Source: Branchiostoma floridae
Taxonomy: Eukaryota; Chordata; Leptocardii; Amphioxiformes; Branchiostomatidae
Direction of reading: 5' to 3'
DNA length: 64,000 bases
Assembly (NCBI RefSeq): GCF_000003815.2
Contig: NC_049995.1
Coordinates: 4,632,959 to 4,696,958, forward strand
Part shown: piece by piece, positions 13,401-24,700 of the stretch
Layout: each line of letters opens with the position of its first letter
Numbering within the stretch: the first letter of the stretch is position 1
Notes under the pieces: generated by a model
What the model was told of the DNA's origin: nothing
What the model saw: only the letters and a program-made list of their open reading frames with translations
Database searches by the model: none
Translations under genes and position numbers: made by a program

Positions 13401-14546
13401 TACGTTATAGATGAGTATTCAGAAGTAGAAACAAGGCCGACTAGGTGGTAAGGTGGGCTTATGGTTAAGGTTTTTGCCCTGGCATGTAAAGGTTATCTGT
13501 TATACCCCATAACGACTTACTTATTATTACGTAGCCTTAGATTAATTCTTAACCTGTACTTGACAAAAACATTTGCAAAATTGTAACTAAACCTAATACA
13601 TAAACATAATTTTATCGTATGAAATCAAAATTGAACTATCTTCGAATTCTTGATTCAACAAATGCCCTTTGTTTTGAAAGCAGAAGTCTTGTTAGAGCAG
13701 TATATCTCACATGTCTTAGTAGTAGACTTTAAATCTAGATGTGTATGTCTACGTTTGTTTACATTGGGGAGATCTATTGTGCCTATGGCCATTGCTATTC
13801 TGAGTGTCGAATCCCTAGGGAACGTTATCTGCTGTCCATGTTAAGGGTTTTGCATGAATGCCATTTCTTGATAAGAACTCAAACTTGTGTTTTCTTCTCC
13901 GTAAACCCAGAAGAGAACTAACTTAATGTTTCCTGTCTATTCATAAACTGAATATACGTATGGATAGAATAGACGTGTGTACCGCCACGAATTCTTTTCA
14001 GTGTGGAAACTGTGCTTTTTTTATGCACATGAATTACTGCCTATTGGAATACTGATAGATGGAAGGTAGTTCAGGGCTAAGGATTATATTATAGTCACAT
14101 AGGATAGGAGATAGAAATAGGAACTGAATGTTGTTTAGTTGTCTGCGACAGACATCAATGTAACCAATCTCTGCAAACATGATATCCATACACATGATTT
14201 TTGTTTTGTCTATTCGTATAGATGATACAATCTCTAGAATATCTTTTTACATGGAATGACATCGTTGTACAATTTAACATTCTTTTTACAGTTTTTAGAC
14301 CACTTGCAAACAGGTGTGTGGTGGAATGTCGTGGTTGGGGAGGGGGGCACAATAATGTGTGAACTAAATTTGAGTTCATGTGTACAGTTTTACTAACGAC
14401 ATCAGAAGCAGAATTGAGCCGAAATCTAATCATGCAAGTAAAGGACATTAAAAAATAAACTTACGACGTGTAATAAGTAAGATAGAAGTGTTCAAACTCA
14501 CCTTCTTGACTAGTCTTATTCTCTCAGATTTTCCTTCGTCCGCCAT
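4442..14546 (-). CDS. SLC6-like sodium-dependent transporter B (complete, 583 aa)
   Basis: Thirteen exons, 5' to 3': 14502-14546, 13010-13193, 12012-12195, 11528-11642, 10265-10466, 9279-9441, 8381-8515, 7648-7784, 6621-6712, 5923-6024, 5530-5582, 5174-5294, 4442-4660. They join in frame to 583 residues with GT-AG introns. The start ATG (MADEGKSERIRLVKK) is conserved in all paralogues. NSS landmarks: TM1 GTGNLWRFPR (residues 58-67), TM2 with MEYAIGRFTRR, TM4-5 MWKGVNSIEPAMKVMIPGL, TPDW before TM6, ALSQNAWDTGAACG (255-268), TM7 PFLNNT, TM8 AGFSS (368-372), a Cys-rich cytoplasmic tail (PACCCCH) ending KTID. Asn61 and Ser371/Ser372 match LeuT Na1 and Na2 ligands, so a Na+-coupled plasma-membrane solute transporter is likely; substrate unknown. 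TM6 resembles prokaryotic NSS proteins. Confidence 0.9.
7990..8340 (-). mobile_element. Non-LTR retrotransposon relic, RT C-terminus
   Basis: On the minus strand, disrupted frames encode MARLTTMYKILHN and then YFPRSIKEWNELASN followed by SLSQFKTE. This is the typical tail of CR1/L2-type reverse transcriptase proteins (LTTMYKI.HN ... P.SIKEWN.L ... SL..FK). Frameshifts and a poly-G tract show it is dead. It sits in intron 7 of gene B, and I do not see it at the equivalent place in gene C. Confidence 0.65.
10520..11005. mobile_element. piggyBac-like MITE, TTAA target site
   Basis: A 486-bp insert with perfect 15-bp terminal inverted repeats (CCCTATTCAGACCGG at 10520, its complement ending at 11005), flanked by TTAA at 10516-10519 and 11006-11009. 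TTAA duplication plus ends starting CCC is the hallmark of the piggyBac superfamily. A sub-terminal inverted part (CTTTTGAGGCC / GGCCTCAAAAG) extends the hairpin. No transposase. It lies in intron 4 of gene B and is not evident in the same intron of C. Confidence 0.8.
11196..11303. mobile_element. 108-bp MITE with 10-bp target duplication
   Basis: Short insert with ends TAGCCTG and CAGGCTA, flanked by the perfect direct repeat ACAGTTGCGA (11186-11195 and 11304-11313). The aligned intron in gene C (near 47770) lacks it, which supports an insertion after the B/C duplication. Confidence 0.7.
11341..11480 (-). repeat. Short dispersed repeat R, copy 2
   Basis: Reverse-complement relative of 4213-4362, ending about 50 bp inside intron 4 of gene B from the exon 4 donor. 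Gene C lacks it at the homologous place. Confidence 0.6.
12297..12378. repeat. (GATGAT) microsatellite with ATGGTGATGCATG periods
   Basis: Three passes of a higher-order unit, ATATGGTGATGCATGATG followed by extra GATs, in intron 2 of gene B. Low complexity; any open frame across it is an artefact. Confidence 0.85.
13248..13407. mobile_element. Hairpin MITE family H, copy 1
   Basis: Starts TACTGTAAATGCA and ends in a diverged AATGTATTTACGTTA, with GTTCGCGGTTTTCGCGG and CCGCGAACTTAAATCC inside. Related copies are 29827-30023 and 32979-33190. It lies in intron 1 of gene B; the homologous stretch of gene C (about 53175-53205) lacks it, so it inserted after the duplication or was lost from C. Confidence 0.7.
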
Positions 14547-17500
14547 CTTTAATTAACTGGTTGCTCAATTAAATCCGTACAACTGAATCCATTCAATGAA
14601 GCTTGGTCAGACTACTGCGTAGAAAAACCGGTTCTATGTACACGTCATGTGGGTAAGTCCTGGAGGCACGTGTAACACTAGTTCACCTTTATCCGCAGGG
14701 TTACCTTTATTCGTTGTTTACTCACACGGTATTATAAGGGCTATCAAGTCGATGGACGGTGGTTTCAAGTTGTAATATGTTCAAACTATTGTAGTTTGAA
14801 ACTACCGTCCTAAATCCGTTTTTGAAAGCAGTGGATATAGGTTACCCTGCGAATAAAGGTGAACTAGCGTTATAGAAGACATACAACAATAACATAACGT
14901 CATTCTGTCTTGCAGGTTATCCTAGTATATATCTCATACCAAAAGCCATTTCACTATTTGATCAAATCGGGAAATAACTGCTCAAAATTATTTATAGACA
15001 AATCTTCTGGTAAACATAATTACTCGAAGATGACTTGCTATTCGTGCTTTACTAAAAAAATAACTGCAATTAACATATATCAATATATACTAACTTACCA
15101 TTTTACGGCTGAAATTGGATGTAATTATTTTACGACTAGCTACAGCTACTAAGTAACTCGTTGTCAGGCAAGAACCATTTATTGAAGTTGAAGTAAATTC
15201 TACAGTGACTAAACCAAAAAGGTTTCTATTTTCGATATATCCGTGAATAGTGTCATCGGGTGTCAAACTATACACTGTCAGGCCTTTCATTGGCGTCATA
15301 GTGATTATGTAAGTACTTTATAATCCCACATTTTAGCGGGTAATTTGATTAAGCAATGGCATCCTCCAGTTGCGTTGATGTGTTTACTGGCACAAACAGT
15401 AATTCAACATGGCGCAGATGACGTCAAATGAAAGTCTGAGTGTATACTGGGTAATGCCACCTAGCAGTGGGACTCTGTATTGCAGGAAGGCTGTAAAGCA
15501 GTCGAATAGATCACAGCTAATCACTATTGTCTGTGGAAAGCCAAATGTCATGTACATATGCACATGAGTCTTTTTGCATGATCCTTTCCCACTTCCCTAA
15601 TGTTAATCATATTAATTACGTGCATTCTGTGAGAAGTGTTTTTTAATTCTCCTGTCCATTTGACAGATGAGGAGGCAGACAGGCATTTGCCTGACCTGCA
15701 CATGACTTTTTATGGTGAAGGAGGGGTGGTGTGCAATTCCTTCTCCACCCTCTCCTCTATTGGAGCACTAAGTCTCACAGGGGCAGAACTGTCTGCAACG
15801 TGTGAGGCGGCTCCAGCAGATGCAGCTTTGTTGTTCAGAGTATCTCCAAGGAGGACTTCCAACCAAGGATGTAAGGGGTTCCTCTACCCCGACTCGTGTG
15901 CCATGGCGGGTGCGTCATGCCCGAGCATGCCCCTAAGGCCTATACACCTTTCTCACGCGGCGGCCATGATAGATCCAAGAAGAGGTCAATGAGGCAAACA
16001 GACAAAACTTATTTCTAAAATCAGGTCCCATTTAGTTTTCCCCCAAACCACACAAATTTTCATGATTTAAGATGGAATAATAAATATTACAAGAAGTGTT
16101 ATGCACCGAAAAATGTAGCAATTTAGAGTAGTGTAGACTGACCCCATAGTCCCTTAAGAGATGCAAAATAAAAACATAATAATGCAAATTTTTAACGAAT
16201 TTGCAGCCATTCACTTATTGGTCGATTTCCTAATTGGCAGGCTACCATTGGTCGAACTGCTAATTATGATGGACAGCCTTTTGTTTGCCACATTGAACTC
16301 GTTTTAGATCTATCATGGCCGCCGCGTGAGAAAGGTGTATAAGGCCTATGAGAAGTGTAAATGTATGTAAAAACTATGTGCACGTGTTGGCACCCAATAT
16401 CTGAGCTAAGCTACCTGGGTTTGCCATAAATTGTATTGTCTGCGCATGCGATCTCAATAAATTGAAATTAGAATTAAATCATATTACTAGGCCACATTAA
16501 CTTGATTTTATGGCCGACATCCGCGCGCAAATGTTGTAATCACAGCCATATATCTTTCAGAAATTCAAGTTACGTAATACTAGTACATAGCGATCTCCAA
16601 ACTGCATCGGGAAAGTTAGATGATCTTGAAAAAAACACACATAGTCTGTAGAATTCGTACAGCAATTACCTAACATGGATCTTTCAAAATTAGTATTTGA
16701 ATAACAATCACCACAGTTAATAATGAATAACTCGTCATCGAAGACACATAAACATAAACATTATGTAAACATAATGGTAAATAATAACAATATGAAATAA
16801 TAATCCAAAGAAAAGATTTGAAACTTGGTGAAGTATGGAATCTGTCCCTTCTTGAATAATGTTACAATTTGAATTGCAATACTATCAATTTCACAACACA
16901 TATATAATTGTATTTAATAAATAATATAACTGTAACTAATAACATAATTGTAAACATCTTAGATAATCCGATGATAAACACAAGTTATTGTTTTGACATA
17001 CATAGCCATAAACTACAAATAACTGACGAATAAATGCATACTGATATAAAAAAGGAAACTTTCGAAAATGAAAACAAAGACTTACATTAGAGTCCATTCC
17101 GAGACACCATGAGGGTTTTTAGACAATAATTGTAATAAGTTGTAAATATTTTGAATAAAAGAATATCTAAGCTCCAACAATTATAATTTTTTCAAAAATA
17201 TTAATATGGAATTTTGAATCTATTTGAATTCCTTTGAATACTTTGGAAACATTTTGAAAGATATCACACAAAAATCTCTTTATTTACAATAATTTTCAAA
17301 CATCTGCAGGATTCTTTCACTTTTAGAAATATTTACAAAAAAATGGTAAACTTTGCCAAATGGTAGAATTAATTTATTGCCCCATAAAAGTTAGCCCCTT
17401 TTGTCTGCCTGGTATGTTTTTAGATTTCACTGATGGGCACTGGTGGGTCCTTTGTGGTAGGCCATTGACATGACACCCAACCATACTTTGCAAGGATGTG

Positions 17501-17816
17501 TGAATTACTTTCTTCCTACCCCACTGACCCAATATTACAAAAAATGGTAGAAAATGGTAAATAATGGCAAAATGCTGTTACCATTGTTTACAAACTGTTA
17601 GAAGTATTCTGTTCCACATCATGAATATTTCAAAGGTTTTACAGACTGGGGAAAATATTTAGAAAGTTCAAATAGCATTAGAAATATTTCAAAAGTATAA
17701 AATCTCCTGGATATATAATTGAAACCAATTGAAACCATTTGTAAATGATGACAATGGCAACCCTCGCGGTGACTCGGAATCGACTCTATAAAATTAAAAG
17801 CTAATAAGTTATTTGT
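14547..17816. other. Spacer between B start and D stop
   Basis: Contains the B promoter region and the 3' flank of gene D. Much of it aligns with 54213-56462 (between C and E), for example around CCAAAAAGGTTTCTATTTTC (near 15215 and 55435). Two stretches have no counterpart there: about 15640-16480, which includes a hairpin element, and about 17080-17780, an AT-rich stretch. A 118-codon open frame at 15636-15992 has no recognisable protein content. No gene supported. Confidence 0.6.
15937..16346. mobile_element. 410-bp MITE with 39-bp inverted ends
   Basis: Left end 15937-15975 (GGCCTATACACCTTTCTCAC, then GCGGCGGCCATGATAGATC) is repeated as its reverse complement at 16307-16346 with a one-base indel. 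A larger direct repeat, GAGAAGTGT at 15631-15639 and 16350-16358, may mark a target duplication of a bigger insert that contains it. No coding capacity. Confidence 0.7.
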
Positions 17817-18140
17817 CTATATTCCAACGCAATTGCTTTCTTCTAATAGTTTTAACTTTTCATATTCTAAATTGTCAAGCTCCTGCTCTTCTACAGTGTT
17901 GTTACAGTTACTGTTACATGTACAACACTTTAAACCGGGTAAGTTGCTCTGCAGGGATATAAGCGATGACCAATGCCGGGATACTGATGTCCGGTACTTT
18001 ACGAAGAGTACATTGAGTCCCACCAAAAGGATGACCAGTGCGGTCCACTGTGGATGAAAAAATGAAAGAAAAATAATTTATTTGCATGATTTAATTTCTC
18101 TCTCTCTCTGTGTGTGTGTGTGTGTGCGTGTGTGCGTGTT

Positions 18141-18206
<66 letters not shown>

Positions 18207-18718
18207 CAGCCTAGGTTTTCGTTAGATATATACAGAAATTTATATACATGCATTTATGTTTATATAATGCAGCACAACATACATAAAAATTATTTATTTT
18301 TCCTACGCTTTTTTTATACATTTGCCTATTTTAGTTTTATGGAAGTTATGGCATCTAAATACTAGTACATATACTAGTACAAATCTGTTTGTAGCATTAA
18401 GTCTGTTTAAATCTGTTGTACTTGGTTCGGGAAATGTGAATAACTCATTAAGTAAAATAGAGTATCTAGAACATTCCATTATAAACTGATTTTTTTTTAA
18501 ATATTTATAGGAACTCGCGATCGTGTGAATTTTACCTCCAGAATGGCGGTCATCAGGGACTGGTTCCCCAGCTGGTACCACGGCACATCGGCGGACCGGA
18601 CGGTCTGTACCACCCACCACACCAGCAGTACCAGGCCGTTCAGTAGGAGGACGTACCTGCAAAATATTTACTGGTTTATTATTATCCCCATGAAAAATGA
18701 AGATGTTTGTGTGTGTTT

Positions 18719-18763
<45 letters not shown>

Positions 18764-21700
18764 TGTGTATGTTTGTGTGTGTTTGCTATGGTCTTGTTCA
18801 GATAATAATGAAGCACATTGGTTCATTCAAATTGGCTCATTTAAACTTTTTTTTGTCCAAAAACAAATTATAAATGCAAGTGAGTATACCCAAGGTGGAA
18901 ATAGATGAAAACTACAACAAAGAGAAGTCATGATTTGCTACTCACTTTGTCAGATAGTCGAAAACGCTGGGTAATTTCCAGTCACTTCCATCTTCTGCCT
19001 ATAAAGGGAAATAAAAGTTAAAGTTATATATTCGTGTGATAGGATGTTTTCTTACAACAACAACAACAGGTATTAAGTATTGCTAAGCTCTTCCGCCAGC
19101 CCAATACAACTACCTCACAGTTTCATCGTGAATTATAGTTACAAAGACGTAATAAGACGTCGTGTAAATGATTGAATAACCGCAGGGAGACAAAAACGAG
19201 CCCGGAGACAGTTCTTTATATTTATGCTTACTTTGCCTCCCCCCCTCCCCCAAACAACATGGAGGTCAAGCGACTCGGTATGTGGGTTTTAGTAAGTAAG
19301 TATTTGATGGCCGCCACCTACGGACGCATGTAAGTGGCGTCTCTCCAGTGCCGCGTGTTTTTCATAGTTAAACTCCGTTTGTGTCACCCCACGAAACCTG
19401 TGTGAGCACCGTGATGGGCCTGACAGTTAAAGAAAAGGAGGAGGTGATCCCCAACCTCATAGACGCTCGTATTAAAGGTCTACTACGTAGTTTTTTGCGC
19501 TCAAATTTGAAATATTCTAGAACTAAGAAATTTCAGATTTACTACCACTTTTTGACAGTTTTTGACACTTTTGTGTCATTTTTTCACGTTTGCAACGTAA
19601 ATGATTGGTCTACAAAACATTCTGCTCTAGGCCCACTGTAACCTGTTGACCTCCCTAGTTAGACCAAGTTGGTTAGACCCTCCTGTTTGTAAAACAGCTT
19701 GCCACCAGTAGGTCCCCCGGGGTGGGGTAATCAGTTAGCACATGCATGGCAGACTGCAGATAAACAACACAATGGAGATCTTCTTCTTTGGAAACACCCA
19801 TATCTAATCATTCTAAAATACCATATAATCATGAACTTATTAGTCTATTTTGTAGGGTATCAACAAGCTGAGGTCATATTTCCTTCAAAACTGCAAGAAA
19901 CCTTGTACAGAAAACTAACCTACTGTACTCAAAGGAAACTGTCAACTGGCCCCCCACTGGGAAGCCAGACTGATAAGGAACACCAGCCAGGCAGTGACCA
20001 GGCCTGAACCCATCTATTTGTTGGAAGATCACAATTTTGTACATGCTTATTTGGTGCAATGATGTCGCAGCGTCTCTCCCTAAATATTGGTATGCAATGC
20101 TATAGGGTTGATTGAACTAACAATGTAAAGAAAAAGTAGGAAAAGCCACTTTTTGTTTTGTTCAAATATTACGTAGTAGACCTTTAAAGCAACTATTGAG
20201 GCTGCTCTGGTTACTGCTCTCAAACAGAGCGATGTTCTTGCCACCATTGTGCCTACCATCGTCAGCGCAGTGAAGGAGTCTGTGCGCTCATCCATCCAGG
20301 ATGAGCTGAAGAAGTTGCAGGACCAGCTTGTGCAGCAGGAAAGGAAGTGTACCTCACTCCAAGAAGCCTACAACAACCTTGAAGCAAAATACAACGACCT
20401 AGAGCAGTATTCCAGGCGTAATTGCATCGTCATCTCTGGAATTCCAGAACCACCTGTGAATGAGGGCGCGGATAATGTCGTGATGGAGCTCGTCAACAAC
20501 AAGCTGAAATGTGACCCGCCTATCAACAACCAACACATCGACAGGTCCCATCGCCTTGGCAAGCCGCGCACCGACGGTAAACCACGTCCTGTCATCGTAA
20601 AGTTTGTCTCCTACCGTCAGAAGTCCGCCGTTATGCGCGCCAAGACCAAGGTCGACGCCAGAGATGTTCTCAGGAAAGACAAAGTGTACATCAACGACAA
20701 CCTCACAAAGGGAAACATGCAGCTTCTGAAAGAGGCTCGGTCACTAGTCAAGTCAAATCATCTAAACCAGTCATGGTCGTATGACGGAAAGATTTTTGTG
20801 AAGACTTTGAACGGTCAGAGACAAATGATCTTCAAGCAAGCTGATCTGGACATCTTCCGTACAGCGTAATCTGCTCAGCGGCACTGACAACTGACTATTC
20901 CAAGTCATTGACTGTAATGTCTCTGCCATCGTTTACTTGTGTTATTCTATTGTATGGTTATCTTGTGAGATCGTGTTCTTCTATGTGTACAGCAATGGGT
21001 AAGTCTAATTCATTTATTGACGGGTCAATACTTCTGAATAGATTGCAGAGAGGGTGCGCGAAGCCGCTTTCATAGGTCTTGATATGTACAGGGCAGTCAT
21101 TGGTTTGTTTTCTGCACATTCACGCCTAATTTCTAAGGAAAGATTTAGACTTACACTGAATCTAGATATCTTCCTATCCTACACTACTGTTTTCATATCT
21201 TTTGTAGTAATTTTACTAGCGGGAGACGTCCATCCCAATCCAGGGCCAGTTTGCCGTAAACAGTTTAACGTTATGCATCTAAATGTCAATAGCCTAGTAG
21301 CTGGCACTAAGATGGACGAACTATCTGCTCTAGCTGTTAGACTCAACCTCGATGTTATTGCTGTATCAGAAACTTGGTTGGGAGATCCTGTTGATTCTTT
21401 TGCAATTTCTCTTGACGGTTTTCAGTTGCCAGTCCGTCGTGACAGAAATAGGCATGGTGGCGGTGTCCTCATTTACATATCTGACCAGATAGCGTACAAG
21501 CGACGCTTAGATCTGGAATCACCGTCTGTTGAATGCATTTGGCTTGAACTCTTTGTAGGACGCAGCCGTTTACTCTTTTCTGTCTACTACCGGCCACCTG
21601 GCCAGGATTCCAAAACTGTTGATGAATTTGTTGACTTGTTTAGTGACTCAGTATTCACAGCTGAATCCTCTCAACACGATGGCATCATTGTCACAGGTGA

Positions 21701-24700
21701 CTTTAATGCCAAACACGAGGCATGGTGGGCCCATGACCCAATCACTTCGGTCGGCACAAAACTATTGCAAGCTTCTAAAATGTTAAATCTCACACAGGTG
21801 ATAAAGGAGCCAACGTGCGATTTGTCACGGTCTCCCTCCCTGATTGACCTTCTATTCATCAACGAGAAAAAACTTATCAAGTCTACCTCTGTGTTATCTC
21901 CCCTCTCTCCGGATGCCACCATAGCCCTATTGTCGCTACTATTAACTTGTCACTCAGGCCCCCTCGTCCTTATGTCCGTACCATCTGGGATTATTCCAAA
22001 ACCGATCACAGCTTGCTGGAACTCTTCTCGTCTGAGCCAATATGGCATGAAGTTTTCTATTGTGATACTGTTGAAGAAGCAAGCAAGAAGTTGATGGAAC
22101 TGATTTTGGAAGCCAAAATTAAAAGTGTGTCTCATAAGGACATTCTCGTTAGACCACGTGACAAACCTTGGATTTCACCTGACATTAGACGCTTAATGCA
22201 CCAGAGAGACAAGTTGCATAAGAAAGCCAAGTTAACGAACAGCCCTATTCATTGGTCTTCATATCGTCTTATTAGAAATAAACTTGTCCATCAGTTATCA
22301 CTAGCCAAGTCTAGTTATCACAACCGCCTGGTTGCCTCCTTAAGTAGTTCCCCCTCATCCAACAAAAAGTGGTGGCACATTGTGAAACATTTCTACCAAA
22401 GTAAAGTTAATTCTACTATTCCACCGCTTAAGTCTGGCAACTGTTTTATAACCGATTCAAGAGAAAGGCAACTATGTTTAATTTGTATTTCTCTTCTCAG
22501 GCCTCAGTGGATGACTCCAGTGCTAGACTTCCACCCCTTGATTTCCTTACTAGTGATGTCACAGTGTGTTACATCAGCTGCTGAGATAGAACTTTATGTC
22601 TCAGATTTAGAAGTATCTAAAGCATGTGGCTATGATAATGTAGACAATCGTTTTCTTAAATCCATATGTCCCTATATCTCTGACAAAATTGCATATGTTT
22701 TTAACTTGTCTCTAAATCACAGAGTCTGCCCTGAATCCTGGAAAAGAGCAAATGTGGTACCAATTTTCAAAAAGGGGGACCCCGAGGATGTGTCGAATTA
22801 CCGACCTGTATCCCTACTCCCCTGTTTGTCTAAAATCCTTGTTAAAAAATTGTATTTAAACACTTGTACAACCACCTGATGTCCCAAAACTTATTATATT
22901 CTCTCCAGTCTGGATTTATCCGTGGAGATTCAACAGTAGGCCAACTTGTTTGTGTAACTGACAAAATTCTTGAAGCTCTTGACTCTAATAGAGAGGTCCG
23001 AGCGGTTTATTTAGATTTTTCACGTGCATTTGACAAAGTTTGGCATAAGGGCATTATTTTCAAGCTTCAAAGAAATGGGGTCGAGGGTCCGGTCCTAAAT
23101 TGGTTCCACAGCTATCTTTCTGATCGTGTACAAAGAGTAGTTATAGATGGCCAGCACTCACATTGGTGTAATATTCGCGCAGGCGTACCACAGGGTTCTG
23201 TATTAGGCCCCCTCTTATTTCTTGTTTACATCAATGATATGGTGGACGATTTATCATCTTGCCCGTTTCTCTTTGCAGATGATAGTTCTTTAGTAGATAT
23301 AGTGGATAGCCCAACCAAAACTGCGTCAAGTCTAAATTCTGATCTTAGTAAGATATCATCTTGGGCTTCCACGTGGCTTATGAAACTGAATCCTTTAAAA
23401 ACTGAGGAAATGTGTTTTTCCAGGAAAATCGATCCCCCTTGCCATCCTCCCCTTTTTCTTGACAACTGTGTCATTCAATCTGTAAAAGACCACAAGCACA
23501 TTGGTGTTTTTCTCACGTCCACCATGTCTTGGGAAAAACATATTACACACATGATTGCCAAAGTATCAAAACGTGTGTCCACACTGAACAAACTTAAATT
23601 TAAATTGCCACGACATGTACTCGAAGTTATCTACAAGTCCTTCATTCGTCCACTTCTTGAGTACGCCGACATAGTATGGCATGGCTGCACTATATCGGGC
23701 TCCCGACGTATAGAGAGAGTACAATATGAGTTCTCACTCACAGTATCAGGTGCTGTGAGAGGATCCTCATATTTGTCACTCCTTTCTGAACTTCGGTGGG
23801 AAAAACTGTCTGACCGTCGCCATATTCACTCTTTGTCAATGTTTCATAAAATTGTTCATGGTCACACTCGTCAGTATCTTCAGGAGTTGATCACTCCTGA
23901 AGTCTCTGCCTCTACTCCCTACAACCTTCGTAACAAACACAATTTACAGCCACCGACTTGTACCACAACTCGTTACCAAAGGTCCTTTATTCCGTATTCT
24001 ACATATCACTGGAATGGTCTTGATATAGCTGTACGGTCATTTAATCCTTCAACATTCAAAAACTACTTAATAAAATTGGTTCGCCCTTCCCCTAACACAC
24101 ATTTTAGTCACGGCCCCAGGTGCGTTTTACTCACACGCCTCCGCATCGGGACCTGTAGTTTGAACTTTAGCTTATCCACACGTAATTTAGTCGATAGTCC
24201 TTCTTGTAGCTGTGGCTCCCGATGTGAAAGCGTTGCCCACTATTTATTGTACTGCCCTAACTACAACCAACTTAGAAAAACCCTTCTCTGCAATCTTCGA
24301 GGCCTTTTAACCCTTGATTTGAAAACTATGTCTGACCCAGTCTTAACTCAACTTTTACTCAGGGGTTCACCCACTTAACCAACAGAAACAAATACCCATA
24401 TTATGCAGATTACACAGACATACATACTCTAGACCAACCGTTTTCAAACTGATTGAACATTCTGCTTTAAATCTTGTATGTATATTTATTTATTGGATCC
24501 GTCACCCCACTGCTGTACTACTGCTTTATTTGATCTCACATTGTTTTGTCCTTTGTTTATTTTATTTTCAAATGTCCTAGTGGTAATGTTAATATTAGCT
24601 TTGCTAGAGTGCATTTACCACTGTGTCTTGTCTTATATGTATACCAATAAAAACAAAAAAAAGTATTTGTACCTGATTGAGCATGTTCAAACGGAAGTTC

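Larger units (their letters stand above)
19308..24660 (+). mobile_element. RT-I: full-length CR1/L2-type non-LTR retrotransposon
   Basis: A 5.35-kb insert in intron 10 of gene D, antisense to the gene, flanked by the 9-bp direct repeat AAGTATTTG (19299-19307 and 24661-24669). It has a short 5' UTR, ORF1 (19414-20869, interrupted by a MITE), ORF2 (21084-24378, AP-endonuclease then reverse transcriptase, frameshifted) and an A-rich 3' end (AATAAAAACAAAAAAA). The direct repeat and both ORFs indicate a full-length copy; frameshifts show it is no longer autonomous. Its 3' end sits only 12 bases from exon 10 of gene D. Confidence 0.88.

Noticed and set aside
15636-15992. 118-codon plus-strand frame
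   Set aside because: No recognisable domain, absent from the paired spacer in the right block and running into a MITE end; probably chance within an insertion.
18114-18365. Open frames of alternating Cys-Val or His-Thr on both strands
   Set aside because: They are translations of a (TG)n microsatellite; the same applies to 18703-18786, 29330-29560 and 33257-33392.
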